A stretch of 64,000 nt of DNA, taken from positions 2,794,646 through 2,858,645 of the forward strand of contig CM067561.1 in NCBI GenBank assembly GCA_034509755.1, written 5' to 3'. The position numbers were made by a program, and so were the translations under genes. The notes beneath the pieces are model-generated. The model had not been told where the DNA came from. It did not search any database and saw only the letters and a program-made list of their open reading frames with translations. Position 1 is the first letter of the stretch; each line of letters begins with the position of its first letter. Source of the stretch: Anisodus tanguticus (lineage: Eukaryota; Streptophyta; Magnoliopsida; Solanales; Solanaceae). Below, one piece after another: positions 35,105 to 47,900 of the stretch.

Positions 35105-36212
35105 TCATGTATTTTTAGTGCATCTGGTCTGAAAGGAACATGAGATGTTTTGATGGGATTTCAACTCAAATATGCTCTCTTAAGGCTAGTTGTCTAGTTA
35201 GCCTTTTTAGTTGGGCTAGCCTTTCCCCTATATATAACTTAGATCTCCTTTGGGTTTTGTCAGCTTCTTAGCTCTATAAGATTTTTGTGTTTTTGAGCTG
35301 AAACCTCTTTTCTTTTCTAACTTTTGCATCCTCTGAATGCCTCAAATGATATCCCACTTCATCTCAAAAAATCGTAGATTTGGCGTTTAGTTATAAACCA
35401 TTACAAGAGAACAAAAGCGATCATCATACAAACACATATGAAGTATAGGAGAAGAATCAGAAAAATAAAAGCCTGGTATTTAAATGGAGGTAGTTAAATG
35501 AAGAAGGGTAGGAGGGCGGGTTGGGCCCATTATCCATCAAGTTCCATACAGTGCGGCACTGTCGGGATTTCTCGGTTATTAATAAAAGGAGAAGAATCAA
35601 GAGGTAGAAAAACCTCTAAGAATGGCTTGAATCTCCTCTTCAAGTGTTGGTGAATGCTTGCCTCCGAACTTCTCTACTATGTTGCACTTGTCTAACCCTG
35701 TACTACCCTACAAAATTTTCTGAACATGGGTATTTATAGGTTTTGGATTGTCTCAAGACAAATTTCTCCCATTAACCCTCGTACTGCTAAACTCCAACCT
35801 AATGCAAACGCCGCAGGTAGCATGTCACTGCACCCGATAAATCTTGTGTTTCCTCTTTTGTTAGATATGGGCTTATACGTGTGACAGGTGCATGGCTTCC
35901 CACTCAAGGAGCAGCATAATGTGCATAACCACTCTTTGAAGTTCATCATGTGTGCGCCTAGTGCATGTATTCACCCGCATGCTGTAGTAGAAGATCAATT
36001 CATCTCTCTGAAGTTTCTCTTATGTGCGTCAAATGCATGTTTTTCAATCTCCCCACTTGCAGGGTTTCTGTAGTTTCTTGTTTAGCCTGTGAACTTCTCA
36101 TATGTGTGACTGGGATAACCTGTACCGCCCGTAATAACCCTTTTCCCTCAACTACCAGGCTTCATCACTTCAAGTCTTTTTTTCTTTTTTTGGATGGTAA
36201 GGTTGTAAAATG
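35105..36212. other. Intronic stretch without recognised content
   Basis: No coding homology or element ends were recognised. Small open frames are scattered and look random. Confidence 0.4.
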
Positions 36213-37634
36213 TGTTGGTTTCTATTGTAGTAAAGCAGTACGGGAAGTAAATAAATATTACAAGTGTTCGAAAGGAAACAAATAGGCAATGTTCAGAACT
36301 GCCGCAAGCTTGTTGAGTCTTGAATCTTGATAACCTGAAATCAAGAAACAACTAAATCTGGATGCTTACAACTGTGTGCTGAGTCGACTGATTGCACTCT
36401 GTCCTTAAGACAAGATTGCCCCGTATATATGATTTTACGTTAGCGGGCAATAGTCTCCTAAGATAAAACAACACTTTAATCTCAACACTACAAAGCAAAT
36501 AGGTTGCGTCTGACGAAGAAAACAAATACGAATCGACTTGCTGAAGAAATGGAAAAGAAAGGAAGAGTTTCTGTTTTAGTCCCAACGTTTGGACTGAATT
36601 TCAGTGTCTCTTCTGTTTGTCTCTGTGTATATAAATATTGTCTCGTTGTATATATGTTGTGTGTCGGGCCCATTTTTTTTTCGACCCGCGGGTGGTCAAA
36701 GCGGAGCATGACGTATTCGGTGATTCCTGGGTCAATTAGATTGAGAAGTCGCCACCTAATTATTCTAAGGTGAATTAGGGCACCTAAATGTTTGACTATA
36801 AATGCTGCAATAACTCCAATTTTAAGGTATGCGAAACTAGTGAGATTCTAGGTAAGGGTTCTTTATTATCCTAAAGGGAAGGGTTAGGCATCCTTTAAGA
36901 TCCGCTAACTTGCGGTTATCCGGTCAAACTCAGGTTAATTATTGCTAAGAGAAAATGCATGTTTAAAAGTATATAGAGTAAATAGATGTTTGCAAATATT
37001 TAGTAAAAGATACATTTGTACGAGTATGCATCTGTATGATATTAAAGAAAAATACATGTAAAGTTGAGAAAATATGCATTTGTAATAATTAATAGTAAGG
37101 AGAAAAACGAATAATTTAATGCCAAAGGAGTCAACTTTTGGAAATCATTGATTTTGCAAATTGAAAGGATAAACTTATTTGTATGATTAATGAAGTGAAT
37201 AAAAGATGACCAAAATGGTTTTTTTGAAAACTTTGAATATGCATGACGAGCTTGAAAATAAAATAACTAGCGGAGGGTTTCTAAGTTTGAATTACCTGAA
37301 CCTACAAGTAAATATACTAGTGTCGGGTTTCAAGTTTTAAACTACCCTATGAATTAATTCTAAGTTTGCCTATTCTAAGCATTTCAATAGTTACATAAGT
37401 GCGATAAATAATATTACAATACAGAGCGGGGTAAAAGCTGAATTAAAGAAAGTAAAAACAATAAAATAAATAAACTCCGAGGAATATCTGCCTTTATTTA
37501 CTTTGTTCCCTGCAAGCTATCAAGAACAAACTGTTAGAAACAGTTATATACAAATATCTTCGGATCCGTGTCCAAAACAGTGAGTGTTTTGATCACGGAG
37601 GGCTTAGACTTAAATTTTGGAAAAGTCCATTCCA

Positions 37635-38520
37635 ATCACGTCGTGGCTGCAAACGTATGACTCGGTGGTTATTTTGATTGCCTAGCCTACTAAACGTGTT
37701 GGTCTCTCGGATGAAAAAGAAAAGATCATTATAATCACGTCGTGGCTGCGAACATATAACTTGTTGGTTATTTTAGTCGCCTCGCCTACTAAACATGTTG
37801 ATCTCTCGGATGAAGTAAAAAGTTTTAAGTCTCATCCTTGCCCAGAAGTTATATTTTCCGTCTTTACGACTGTGGAGGCCTCAAAATCGACGGATATTTT
37901 TCATCGGTCAGTGTAGTATCGTGTTCAAATCACTAAAAATTAAATCAAAGCAGTAAGCAGAAAACAGAGAGGCAATTTTCGAAAAGACGCGTTATTTAGT
38001 TTAAAACAGTAAAAACAGTAAAACAGTAATCTGAAATCGAGCAGCAAACTGAAACAGAAAAGCAGTGCCGGACAGACGCGGTATTTATTCAAAACAATAA
38101 AACAAACCAAAACAGAAATCTGAAACCGAGCAGCAGACTGAAACAGAAAAGCAATGCCCGAACAGACGCGGTATTTGGTTTAAAACAGTAAAACAGTAAG
38201 ATGTCCATTGCACAGATGTTTAAATGCCGAAAACAGTAAACTGAAACAGAAAGCAATGCCCGAAAGGCGCGGTATTTTGTTTAAAACAGTAAAACAAACC
38301 AAAACAGAAATCTGAAACCGAGCAGCAAACTGAAACAGAAAAGCAAAGCCCGAATAGACGCGGTATTTGGTTTAAAACAATAAAATAGTAAGATATCCGT
38401 TGCACGGATGTTTAAATGCCAAAAACAGTAAACTGAAACAGAAAGCAATGCCCGAAAGGCGCGGTATTTTGTTTAAAAACAGTAAAACAAACCAAAACAG
38501 CAAACTGAAATCGAGCAGTA
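37635..38520. repeat. Tandem repeats inside the Tat/Ogre-like LTR
   Basis: A 99-bp unit starting aatcacgtcgtggctgc occurs twice (37635 and 37734). From about 37960 to 38520 units of roughly 90-100 bp containing cgcggtattt and ctgaaacagaaa repeat about five times, grouped into a higher-order unit of about 190 bp (38157 and 38348). Confidence 0.8.
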
Positions 38521-38879
38521 ATTCCCGAAGAGAATGCAGTATCGGTTAAATCAACAAATTAACAAAGAGAATGCAGCATTAGTTCAATCAACGAAATAAC
38601 AACATGGAATGCAGTATTAGTTCAATCAACAAAATAACAACATAGCCGCATAACGGATGCTCAAGTGCCAAAGTTACAAACAGTAAACAATTAAAATATG
38701 ACCCGAATTCTGAAATTTCGGAACCGAAACATGATTAAGAAATATTTATGAAAAACAGACTCAAGTTCTGGACAGTGACCTGAATGGGTGACCCAATTCT
38801 GAAAATAGACTCGGATAAACGATCCGAGAAATACAACCCGAAGTAGTGACCGGAATCGGAATCAAAATTCAAATTTTTT

Positions 38880-39300
38880 GGACAACCAACAAATGAGATA
38901 TAAAAGTGCAACAATCTGGAAATATATCCAAACCGGGTCGGTGACCTGACCCGAATTAGAGGTCTCGACCCTGAATCAAATATTTTCACCAATTTCAGAT
39001 AACCAACAAACAAGATGTAAAAATGCAAAATCCGGAAGTATACCCAAACCGGGTCGACCCGACCCGAATCAGGTTTCTTCACCAATTTCAGACAACCAAA
39101 CAAACAAGATGAAAATGCAAGAATCTGGAGATATACCCAAATCGGGTCGACCCGACCCGGGTCAGTGACCCGACCCGAATCAGGTGTCAAACCCGAATCA
39201 GATTTTCAGATAAACAAACAAGATGTGAAAATGCAATAATCCGGAAGTATACCAAACCGGGTCGACCCGACCCGGGTCAGTGATCCGGCCGGAACCCGAA
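38880..39300. repeat. GC-rich tandem repeats inside the Tat/Ogre-like LTR
   Basis: About four units of 105-118 bp each contain aaccaacaaacaagatg, aatgcaa and a palindromic gggtcgacccgacccgggtc-type block. The later units have more of the gacccg element. Confidence 0.8.
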
Positions 39301-41329
39301 AACAGTGAAGAACAACAACAAAACAAGCAGATTTTCGAATTCGGCCTACAAGGCCAAATAGAAGTATTTAAAACCAAAGTTCAAGAATGAAACTCACCCC
39401 TTTCTTTCGGATTTTTGGGCTTGTTTTCGGACTTATTTCTTGAATAACAATGAGGGTGAAAGCTTCATCAAGAACACAACCAAATATTTTCATAGATGGA
39501 AATCGGACCTCCCTCCAAAATCTCCGCTAACCGTCCCCCAAACCGTCGAACAAAATGGGGTATTTATAGATGTATTTGTACCCCTCCACGTTCAAGAACG
39601 AGTTCAAATTTCAAAATAAAAAGAGCCAAAAATCATGGATTTGAAGGGGCATGAGTTGCGGATTTTAGGGGTATGGGTTTAAGGGTTGGTGGTGTTAGCG
39701 TAACAGAGGGGGGTTGGTGGTGTCAGGGGTCGGTGGTGGCGTGGGTGAGGTGACCGATGATGTGGGGTCGGGGGCATGGGGTGTGCGGCGATCTGGGTAG
39801 TTGTGAGAGAAGGGTGTGTTTGGTTATGTTTTTTAGGGTTATGGAAAATAAAGGGGTTGGTCGAAAATGGGTTTGGGTCGACGGGTATTGGGTTAGGCTC
39901 GGGTATGGACCGGTTCGGGTGTGGGCTGCGGGAGTTGGGCCTTGGATGGGGTTTCGGCTGCGTCCGAAAATGGGGGGTTTGGGTTTTGGGATTTTTGTTT
40001 TTGGGTTGGGAAAATAAATGGGTGATGGGTTGGGCTTGGACGAAATGGGTTTTAGTTTGGGTAGAAATTGTTTTGGGTTGAGAAATGAATGGGTTGGTTA
40101 AAAATAAGAGGGAGTTTATTATAAAAGAATTTTTGTAAAAGATGTGAATTATTTAAAATAACATAACGATGTGATAATAATAAAAATATAATATTTGCGA
40201 AATGTTTAATGCTTAATAAAAAATGAAAATGCGATTCAATTTTTGCGGAAAATAGAATAACATAGAATTTTCGGATAAAACTTATGATTATGATAAAAAA
40301 TGCAAATGACAGTAAAAAAAATGCGAATAATAATATGTATATATACGCATGTATGTATATAGATTAAAATTGTTTTGAGGTGTTAAAAATATTTAAAATT
40401 ACAAATAAATTGGAAAAGACGGGACAAAATTGGGTGTCAACATTGTGTATATGTGTGTCTTTCCTCACTGTATGTGCTATTTTTCTGTCACGTTATTGAG
40501 CCAAAGAGGCATCAATATATAGAATGGAAGAGGGACTCCTCAACTGCCACAAACAAGGTTGTTAATAGCCATTAGTGAGGGTTGTTAATGGCAAGTTTAA
40601 GGCCATTAGTGTGGCAGGTTTAAGGCCATATGTGAGGTTGTTCATCGCCATTGAAGGAGGGCTGATTATGGAGGAGTTAATCAGCCAAGTAATGGCTGAT
40701 TAATGCCCCGAAAATCAACTCCAACGGTAAGCAGAAAGTTTCTGGCTTCTGTCGTTCCAAATTCAACTTTCCAGAAACTCTAGGGACCAAACTATAAATA
40801 TTAAGCAATTTGGGGTCCAAAAAGATAATATCAAAAAGTCTCCGTGAGCCAAGCCCGGACCGGACGGGCGGGCAGCGCGCGTGTGGGCTTAGCCTTGAAC
40901 CCAAGCACATCTAGATCCTCCCTCCTTTAAACACATGGGATACCCCTTGGAGTCTCAAACCCTTAACCACTTTAGAGACTTATAAAGAGAGCAATTCTTC
41001 CTTTTCCCACCGATGTGGTAGATTTGTCCCACACCATATTTTCATGTCTCAAACACCTTACTTCGTGGACCAATATCTCTTTCATTTCTCAACGAAATTT
41101 GACGATTCTTGACCCTACGGTCATCTACTCACTTAGTAGATTATTCATGTGTGAAGAGACAAAGTCTTCAACATGCGGAACACTAGTGTTTAATTCATTA
41201 TACATGGGTGGACGCACCTCCCCGCCAAAGGCAAATTTCCAACAAAATGAAGCACCAAAGACTGCCAAAAATTACATATGAATCAGTTCCTTCACAGTTA
41301 CGATAGGAAGCTGAGAAAATCTATCATTC

Positions 41330-41590
41330 TATCAACTGTATTAACATCTACTAGTCTATACCAAAAATCCAAAAGAGAGATACATTTGTACTTCACAATG
41401 TTAATATTTTTAGTTTTGCTTTCGAAACATCTTTGGTTCTTCTCCTTCTTGATCATCCACCAAACACAAGCAGGAATGGACTCCCATATCTTCCACTTCC
41501 CTCTCCCAATGCCCTTGCCTGTCCAGCATTGTAGTTGTTTAATAGTCTTTTTATGCCATTGGTGGTTGCTTTCACTTCATTGAACTCCAA
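41330..41590 (-). pseudogene. L1-type LINE C-terminal fragment
   Basis: The reverse strand reads CWTGKGIGRGKWKIWESIPA, then CVWWMIKKEKNQRCFE and LDFWYRLVDV. This is the zinc-binding C-terminal region of plant L1 ORF2 proteins. It is separate from the L1 fragment at 25325-25700, and its ends are undefined. Confidence 0.75.
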
Positions 41591-42012
41591 TGCTTCTCTT
41601 AATATGAAATATCAATGAGCTCCATTAAATAGCATCAAATTAACTCAAGAATCAAGCAATAAATCCAAGAATGTGCACCTTTAAAGCTGTGTGATTTCAA
41701 TTATCAGATTTCAGGTTTGCCATTTGCCAAATATTCATAACTTCAGTTTCTGTAGGAGGCCAAGATACACTATCCTTTTGTTCAATTGATGTCTCAAAAC
41801 TAAGAGATCAATTGCAGTGGGATTAGAACTTTAGTTCATCTTTTACTTATCACAGAAAGAACTTTAATCTCTCTGTTAAGTTTGTCTTTATGTTTTCCGC
41901 AGCACTTAAGTCCGATGTTCAAAAAGTGGCATTTTCTTGATATGCTTATTAGCAAATATTTTATGCACCTAATTCTGTCGCACTAATTACTATTATCTTG
42001 ATGACATTGCAG
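41591..42012 (+). other. ARI intron remainder
   Basis: The intron ends in cattgcag before the exon at 42013. No other feature was seen. Confidence 0.6.
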
Positions 42013-42808
42013 GATATTAGCTAATTCTAAGCCTTGTCCAAAATGCAAGCGGCCAAATTGAGAAAAATCATGGCTGCATGCACATCACATGCTCCCCACC
42101 TTGTAAATATGAGTTTTGCTGGTAGGTGTATGAACTATTCCTGTGAAACTGAACTCATACTGTTCTCAGCATATTGTTGTTTCTGCAATATTACATAGTA
42201 TTTAAAACATCTATTGCAAGAATTTGTCAACTGTTTATCCTATTTCCATTCTTATCATGTCTTTTTCTCTCTCATGCACATCCCACAAACAAACCAAAGC
42301 TCCCCGCTCTCTCTGTGACACTGTTGCACGTGCTTTAACTTGGGTACTGTACTGCAGACTTTATCCCTCAAAAAGGGAAAAAAAGTAGTGTCTTATAGTA
42401 CTATGTATACAGCATAAATAAATACTTATTCACTGTTTCATTTTGGGTAAAGATCAACTACTCCAGATCTGCTCGTCTTTTTCTTTATTCTTGCAAAAGC
42501 ATGTTCTAATTGGGTATCTCTGTAGGCTCTGTCTTGGACCATGGTCAGATCATGGTGAGAGAACAGGGGGCTTCTATGCATGCAACCTTTATGAGACAGC
42601 AAAACAAGAGGGAGTGGTGAGATCTCTGCCTTTCATATTCTCTTTGAAAGAAAATCTGGTCATTCAGTTCTTTTAGTTGTATAATTTACAAGATATTTAT
42701 CTTACATGTTGGTTGCAGTTTGATGAATCTGAAAAGAGAAGAGAGATGGCAAAAAATTCTTCAGAAAAATATATTCATTACTATGAAAGATGGGCCACCA
42801 ACCAGTCG
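42013..42808 (+). pseudogene. ARI: ARI pseudogene exons: RING2 and following helix
   Basis: Exon 42013-42121 encodes ILANSKPCPKCKRP and then, after a one-base gain near 42056, HGCMHITCSPPCKYEFCW, which contains the RING2 region with its catalytic-type Cys. Exon 42526-42616 encodes LCLGPWSDHGERTGGFYAC. Exon 42719-42808 encodes DESEKRREMAKNS and HYYERWATNQS. Donors are gtaggt, gtgaga and gtaggt. The short exon normally following (about 16 codons) was not located. Confidence 0.87.
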
Positions 42809-44539
42809 GTAGGTAGAGCACATGACAACTTATGCATATATCTGTTGTTTTATCATTATTAGCTATTTTGGATGGACAATACTAAGGAGGATGAAAGAGA
42901 TCGATGTTTGCAGTCATGTTTCCGGACTCTTAGTCTTATTCGTTACATCATTTAAAAAAAGTACCACAAACATGAGGTGTAATGGCTTTGAGAGTGAATG
43001 GTACATATCACTAAGCAGGCTTTCTGGCAGATGTTTACATTGTAACCATTTTGTTATTCCGTAGATTTTACTTTTCCTGTCACTAATCTAAGTTTAGTAG
43101 CAGTGTTTCAAGTAATGATTGGTGCTGCATGATCTTTTCTCCAAAGTCATAGCTATTATTCTAAAGAATAATAAAAAGAATCTGAATTGATATGTAGCCT
43201 CATTTTGTAAGGTTAAGTGATTGTTGACATGGGATCCAAGGAATTGACCAGATACAACTACTAAATATTATCAAGATCTTGTACTGATGCATTAGTACAT
43301 TCGAGATTAAAAAGTTTATAGTCTATAAGAGCCTGTTGTATGGTGAAGATACCAGAGAAGATGGTTCATGCTAGAAAACAGTTGGGTAGAAACATATTTG
43401 CCACAAGGAGAGGAGAAAAGCAAAGTGGGGAGAAACAGAGAATTCAATGCTAGGAAATGCCTCTCTCAAAGGCTGTCATCTTTGCGTGTCTTGCAAGTGG
43501 AGGTCATCCTTTTTCTCTGTGTGTTGTTTTTAATGTTTTTCATGGGGTGGATGAAAAATACTATGTCACAGATCCAAATCAGCTGGATACTTTCAGGGCT
43601 CATCTTCACATGTTAAGATTATGAAGTAAAATCCTCTTCCTCTCATTCAATTGATGAACTTAAAAATGCTTTAGTATCTATATGTCAATTTTGGGGAATT
43701 AGATGGTCTTCTCTTTAGCATAAGATTTTCTCAAACATTTTTTAAAATATTTTACTATGTAGTTTGATATTTATAATACTCTTTATGTAGTTTCTAATAT
43801 ATAATACTTATTTCAGAAAACCTATGAAATCGATGTCCTAATTCAAAATGAAAATTTGTTGTCCCTCGTATTTCAAACCTCGCCACTTTGTTCCAGACAG
43901 GAGTAATATTTATATGCACCTATTTTTTCCGTTAATAGTCTGCACAAGTATCTTGCTCTGCTCCAGTTCATTCTACTAGACCCTTCTGGACCAACAAAGA
44001 ATGATCAAACCATAGACTGGTAAGAAATTGTGTCATCATTTTGCTTCCTATCAACTTCTATAGAGGAACAATGTCTGTTTGAGCCTTAGTCTTGTTGATG
44101 AAATGGTAACAAGCTGAGTATGTCTAACGAAGAAGATGCAAATGTCTTAAGTGCTTTTGAAAGACGTTCCTACTTTATAGTGTTCTAAGGCACAGAGTAT
44201 GTCAACTCTTATCAAGCAGCACCACGAACGGTTAAGGTTAGACATAGGAGAACTTCTAACATAGGGTAAACATGGTTGTGGAAGAAATGGAACATTGAAA
44301 AAGGGGTCAGTCAAGGAACGGTTAACGTAGGGGATGAAGTAAGCATAATTTGTTATTTGGCACATCGATCAATTTCCACAGATGCAAATGCAAATAAGTG
44401 CAATGATTTCTTTGTGGAGTATGATGGACATGTTGAGAGTTCATAATTTTCTGCTGTTCCTCAATGTAGGTGTAAAGAGATAGAAATTGGTTTTTAAATC
44501 AACGAAAAGCTAGCTCAAGTGTTGAGAATTGTCCGAAAT
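42809..44539 (+). other. ARI intron before the Ale insertion
   Basis: The exon of about 16 codons expected after 42808 was not recognised. A weak candidate, aggctttctggcagatg near 43018, could be its decayed remnant, but this is not convincing. No other element was recognised. Confidence 0.4.
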
Positions 44540-44881
44540 TGTTAAATATACAATATACACACAATATACATGTGTGTATATTGTATATTGACTCGGATTC
44601 TGCTCCAAATTGGAAGCTCTCGGTTTTGGAAAAGTTTTGGAAAACAGATTTTAGGTAATATATGTTAGGGTAAATAAACATGTAAGAATATTGTATATTA
44701 GGAAAATATATATGTAGTATATTGTAATGTATTTGTTACCTAAATTAGGATTATACACTACCATAATTGTAGAGTTAGAATTATGGTAAAATAAGATTTT
44801 AGGAATAGAATAGGAATATTTTGTATCTTGTATATATACCTATTCAAGTAATGAAAATAATCAAGGGGATTATTTCTTTCA
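44540..44881 (+). repeat. 5' LTR of the gag-less Ale element
   Basis: 342 bp, starting with a perfect 19-bp inverted repeat: left arm 44545-44563, 7-base loop, right arm 44571-44589. A TATA-like tatatata and the ending ttatttctttca are present. The primer site follows directly. Confidence 0.93.
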
Positions 44882-44908
44882 TGGTATCAGAGAGACCCAA
44901 ATTGGTAC

Positions 44909-47900
44909 ATGGACACCGGAGCCACTACTCACATGACTTCCGAATCAGGTACTCTCTCATCTTATTCCAATTTGAGCACCCCTTGGGGTATAATTGTTGG
45001 TAATGGCAACTCCATTCCGATTCAGGGTTATGGTCAGAAAACGCTGTCTCCCCCCAATCCACCCCTTATCTTGAAAAATACTTTACATGCCCCCAAATTG
45101 ATTAAAAATTTAGTGTCTGTCAGAAAGTTCACCACTGACAATTCGGTTTCTGTTGAATTTGATCCTTTTGGTTTCTCTGTGAAGGATTTCAAGACGGGGA
45201 GTCATCTCATGAGGTGTGATAGTAGGGGGGATCTTTATCCTATCATGCCCGGTTTCAGTCCATCGAGTCAAGCCTGGCCGTTAGCTTTTGCAGCCATTTC
45301 TCCTTCCGTCTGGCATGCCCGCCTTGGTCATCCAGGCTCTTCTATTTTATCAGTTTTAGATAAAAATAGCTTCATTTCTTGTAAGGGTACGGGTCGTACT
45401 CAAATTTGTCAATCTTGTTCGTTAGGAAAAAGTGTTAAATTGCCATTTGTGGACTCAAATTCTCATACTTCACAGCCTTTTGATATTATCCATAGCGACT
45501 TATGGACATCTCCTGTTCTAAGTTCGTTAGGTCATTGATATTATGTTTCGTTTTTGGATGATTACTCTAAATTTTTGTGGACGTTTCCAATTGCCAATAA
45601 ATCTCAAGTGTTTTCTGTCTTCATAAAATTTAGAGCATTCATTAGAACACAATTCGAAAGAGAAATAAAGAATATTCAATGTGATAATGGGAAAGAGTAT
45701 GACAATAGGGTGTTTCGGGAGTTCTGTGATAATAATGGGATAAATTTTCATTTTTCGTGCCCTCATACATCTTCTCAAAATGGGAAAGCCGAACGCAAAA
45801 TTCGTTCCATAAATAACATTGTCCGCACTATCTTACTTCATGCTTCCGTACCCCCGTATTTTTGGCATCATACTCTGCAAATGGCAACATATCTACTTAA
45901 CATAATTCCGTCCAAAGGTCTGACTTATTCTTCCCCCTCCAAATCCTATATAATAAGAACCCTTCTTATTCTCATCTTAGGATTTTTGGGTGCTTGTGTT
46001 ATCCGTTATTCCCATCCACCACAATTAACAAACTTTAGGCTCGGTCTACCCTGTGTGTATTTTTTGGGTTATCCGTCTAATCATCGTGGTTATAAATGCT
46101 TTGATTTATCCTCCAAGAAAATCATAATTAATCGCCATGTCATTTTTGATGAAACCCAATTTCCTCTTACGAAAGTTCATACTCCCGAGCCTAGGTCGTA
46201 TAATTTTTTGGATGACCAAATATCCCCGTATATTATTCGGAATTTTTCGGACATATCCCGCACCCAAAATCCTCCAGCGGGCCCACTGCTCGCTGGACCC
46301 ACTGTACCGTGCACCTTGTTCCGATTCATTGGATCGGTCCCGATGGTGGGCCGATCCCAGCCCCACCTCGGAACCGATCCGATTGATGATTCAAGTTACC
46401 GATTTGGGCCAAGCAGAGCCCACCGCTCTGCTGGCCAGTCCGTCCCGAGCCCAGAAAATTCCCAAAATTCCCTCAATTCTTCCTCGAGTCATAGACCGGT
46501 CACTCGTAGTTAGCGGGGTATTTTTACACCGAAAAGACATTTTAATTTACATTCTGATGTCTCTAAATCCCCCTTGCCCCGCAATCCTGTGTCCGCATTA
46601 AATGACCCTAATTGGAAAATTGCTATGACTGATGAATATAATGCTCTTATTAATAATAAGATGTGGGAGTTGGTGCCCTGTCCATATGGTATTAATGTTA
46701 TCAGGTCTATGTTGATTTTTGCTCATAAGGAGAATTCAGATGGGTCATTTGCTCGACATAAGGCGCGACTTGTGGGTGATGGTAAGACTCAGCAGGTTGG
46801 GATAGATTGTGGTGAGACGTTTAGTCCGGTGGTCAAGCCGGCTACTATTCGCATTGTGCTTAGCTTGGCTCTTTCAAAGACTTGGCCTATTCATCAGTTG
46901 GATGTCAAGAATTCTTTCCTACATGGTGACCTCAAAGAAACAGTCTATATGCATCACCCGTTGGGTTTCAGGGATCCTAACCATCCGCATCATGTCTGTT
47001 TATTGAAAAAGTCCTTATATGGGCTTAAGCAGTCTCCACGGGCCTGGTATACGAGATTTGCTGACTTCGTTTCGACTATTGGGTTCACTCACATCAGGTC
47101 AGATAATTCCTTGTTCATTTACCGATGTGGTTCGTCATTGGCCTACATTTTGTTGTATGTGGATGATATCATCTTGACTGCCTCTTCCGATGCCTTGCGC
47201 CAGTCTATCATGGCCATGCTCAGTTCTGAGTTTGCTATGAAAGACTTAGGGCCCTTGAGTTATTTTTTGGGGATTGCCGTCAAGCGTCATTCAGGTGGTT
47301 TGTTTTTGTCTCAACGAAAGTATGTTGCTGAGATCATAGAGAGGGCTGGGATGTCATCCTGTAAGTCCACTTCCACTCCAGTTGATGCAAAACCCAAGCT
47401 TAGTGCCGCGCCAGGTGCACCATACGAGGACCCGACCCGCTATCGCAGTCTTGCAGGGGCCCTCCAATATCTTACCTTTACCAGACCGGATATTACGTAT
47501 GCTGTTCAGCAGGTGTGTTTATTCATGCATGATCCCAGAGTTAAGCATATGAATGCAATCAAACGCATCATTCGGTATATTCAGGGGACACTGGATTATG
47601 GTTTGCACTTATATCCTTCATCTACATCCACACTTGTCTCATACACAGATGCTGATTGGGGTGGTTGTCCCGACACCAGACGGTCGACGTCTGGCTACTG
47701 TATGTTCCTAGGCAACAACTTGGTCTCCTGGTCAGCAAAGCGTCAGACAACTCTATCACGCTCAAGTGCAGAGGCCGAATATCGAGGGGTAGCAAATGTG
47801 GTCTCCGAATCATGTTGGCTACGTAATTTGCTTTTGGAGCTTCATTGTCCCATTCAGAAGGCAACCTTGGTATATTGCGATAACATTAGTGCCATCTACC

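Larger units (their letters stand above)
36662..40442 (-). mobile_element. Solo LTR of Tat/Ogre-like Ty3-gypsy type, inner of a nested pair
   Basis: On the reverse strand the 3781-bp LTR starts TGTTGACACCCAATTTTG and ends GGGCCCGACA. It is flanked by TTGTG at 36657-36661 and 40443-40447. Near its end it carries TTAGGTGGCGACT, typical of solanaceous Tat/Ogre-like LTRs. It contains three blocks of internal tandem repeats. It sits inside the outer solo LTR and is therefore younger. GC-rich frames near 39757-40081 are not genes. Confidence 0.82.
36213..41244 (-). mobile_element. Solo LTR (copia-like), outer of a nested pair
   Basis: On the reverse strand it starts TGTTGGAAATTT at 41244 and ends CCAACA at 36213, giving inverted ends TGTTGG/CCAACA. 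It is flanked by AAATG at 36208-36212 and 41245-41249, a perfect 5-bp target duplication. Without the inner insertion its length is about 1.25 kb. No internal retrotransposon sequence is present, so it is a solo LTR left by recombination. The superfamily is inferred from the end motif and length only. Confidence 0.8.

Noticed and set aside
37960..38520. CRISPR-like regularly spaced repeats
   Set aside because: Units are adjacent imperfect tandem repeats inside a plant LTR, without constant repeats and unique spacers.
39757..40081. GC-rich overlapping frames of 86 and 101 codons
   Set aside because: Trp/Gly/Val-rich translation of a low-complexity G/T-rich part of the solo LTR. No domain.
43010..43040. 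Possible decayed ARI exon (aggctttctggcagatg)
   Set aside because: Similarity is too short and the splice sites are unconvincing.
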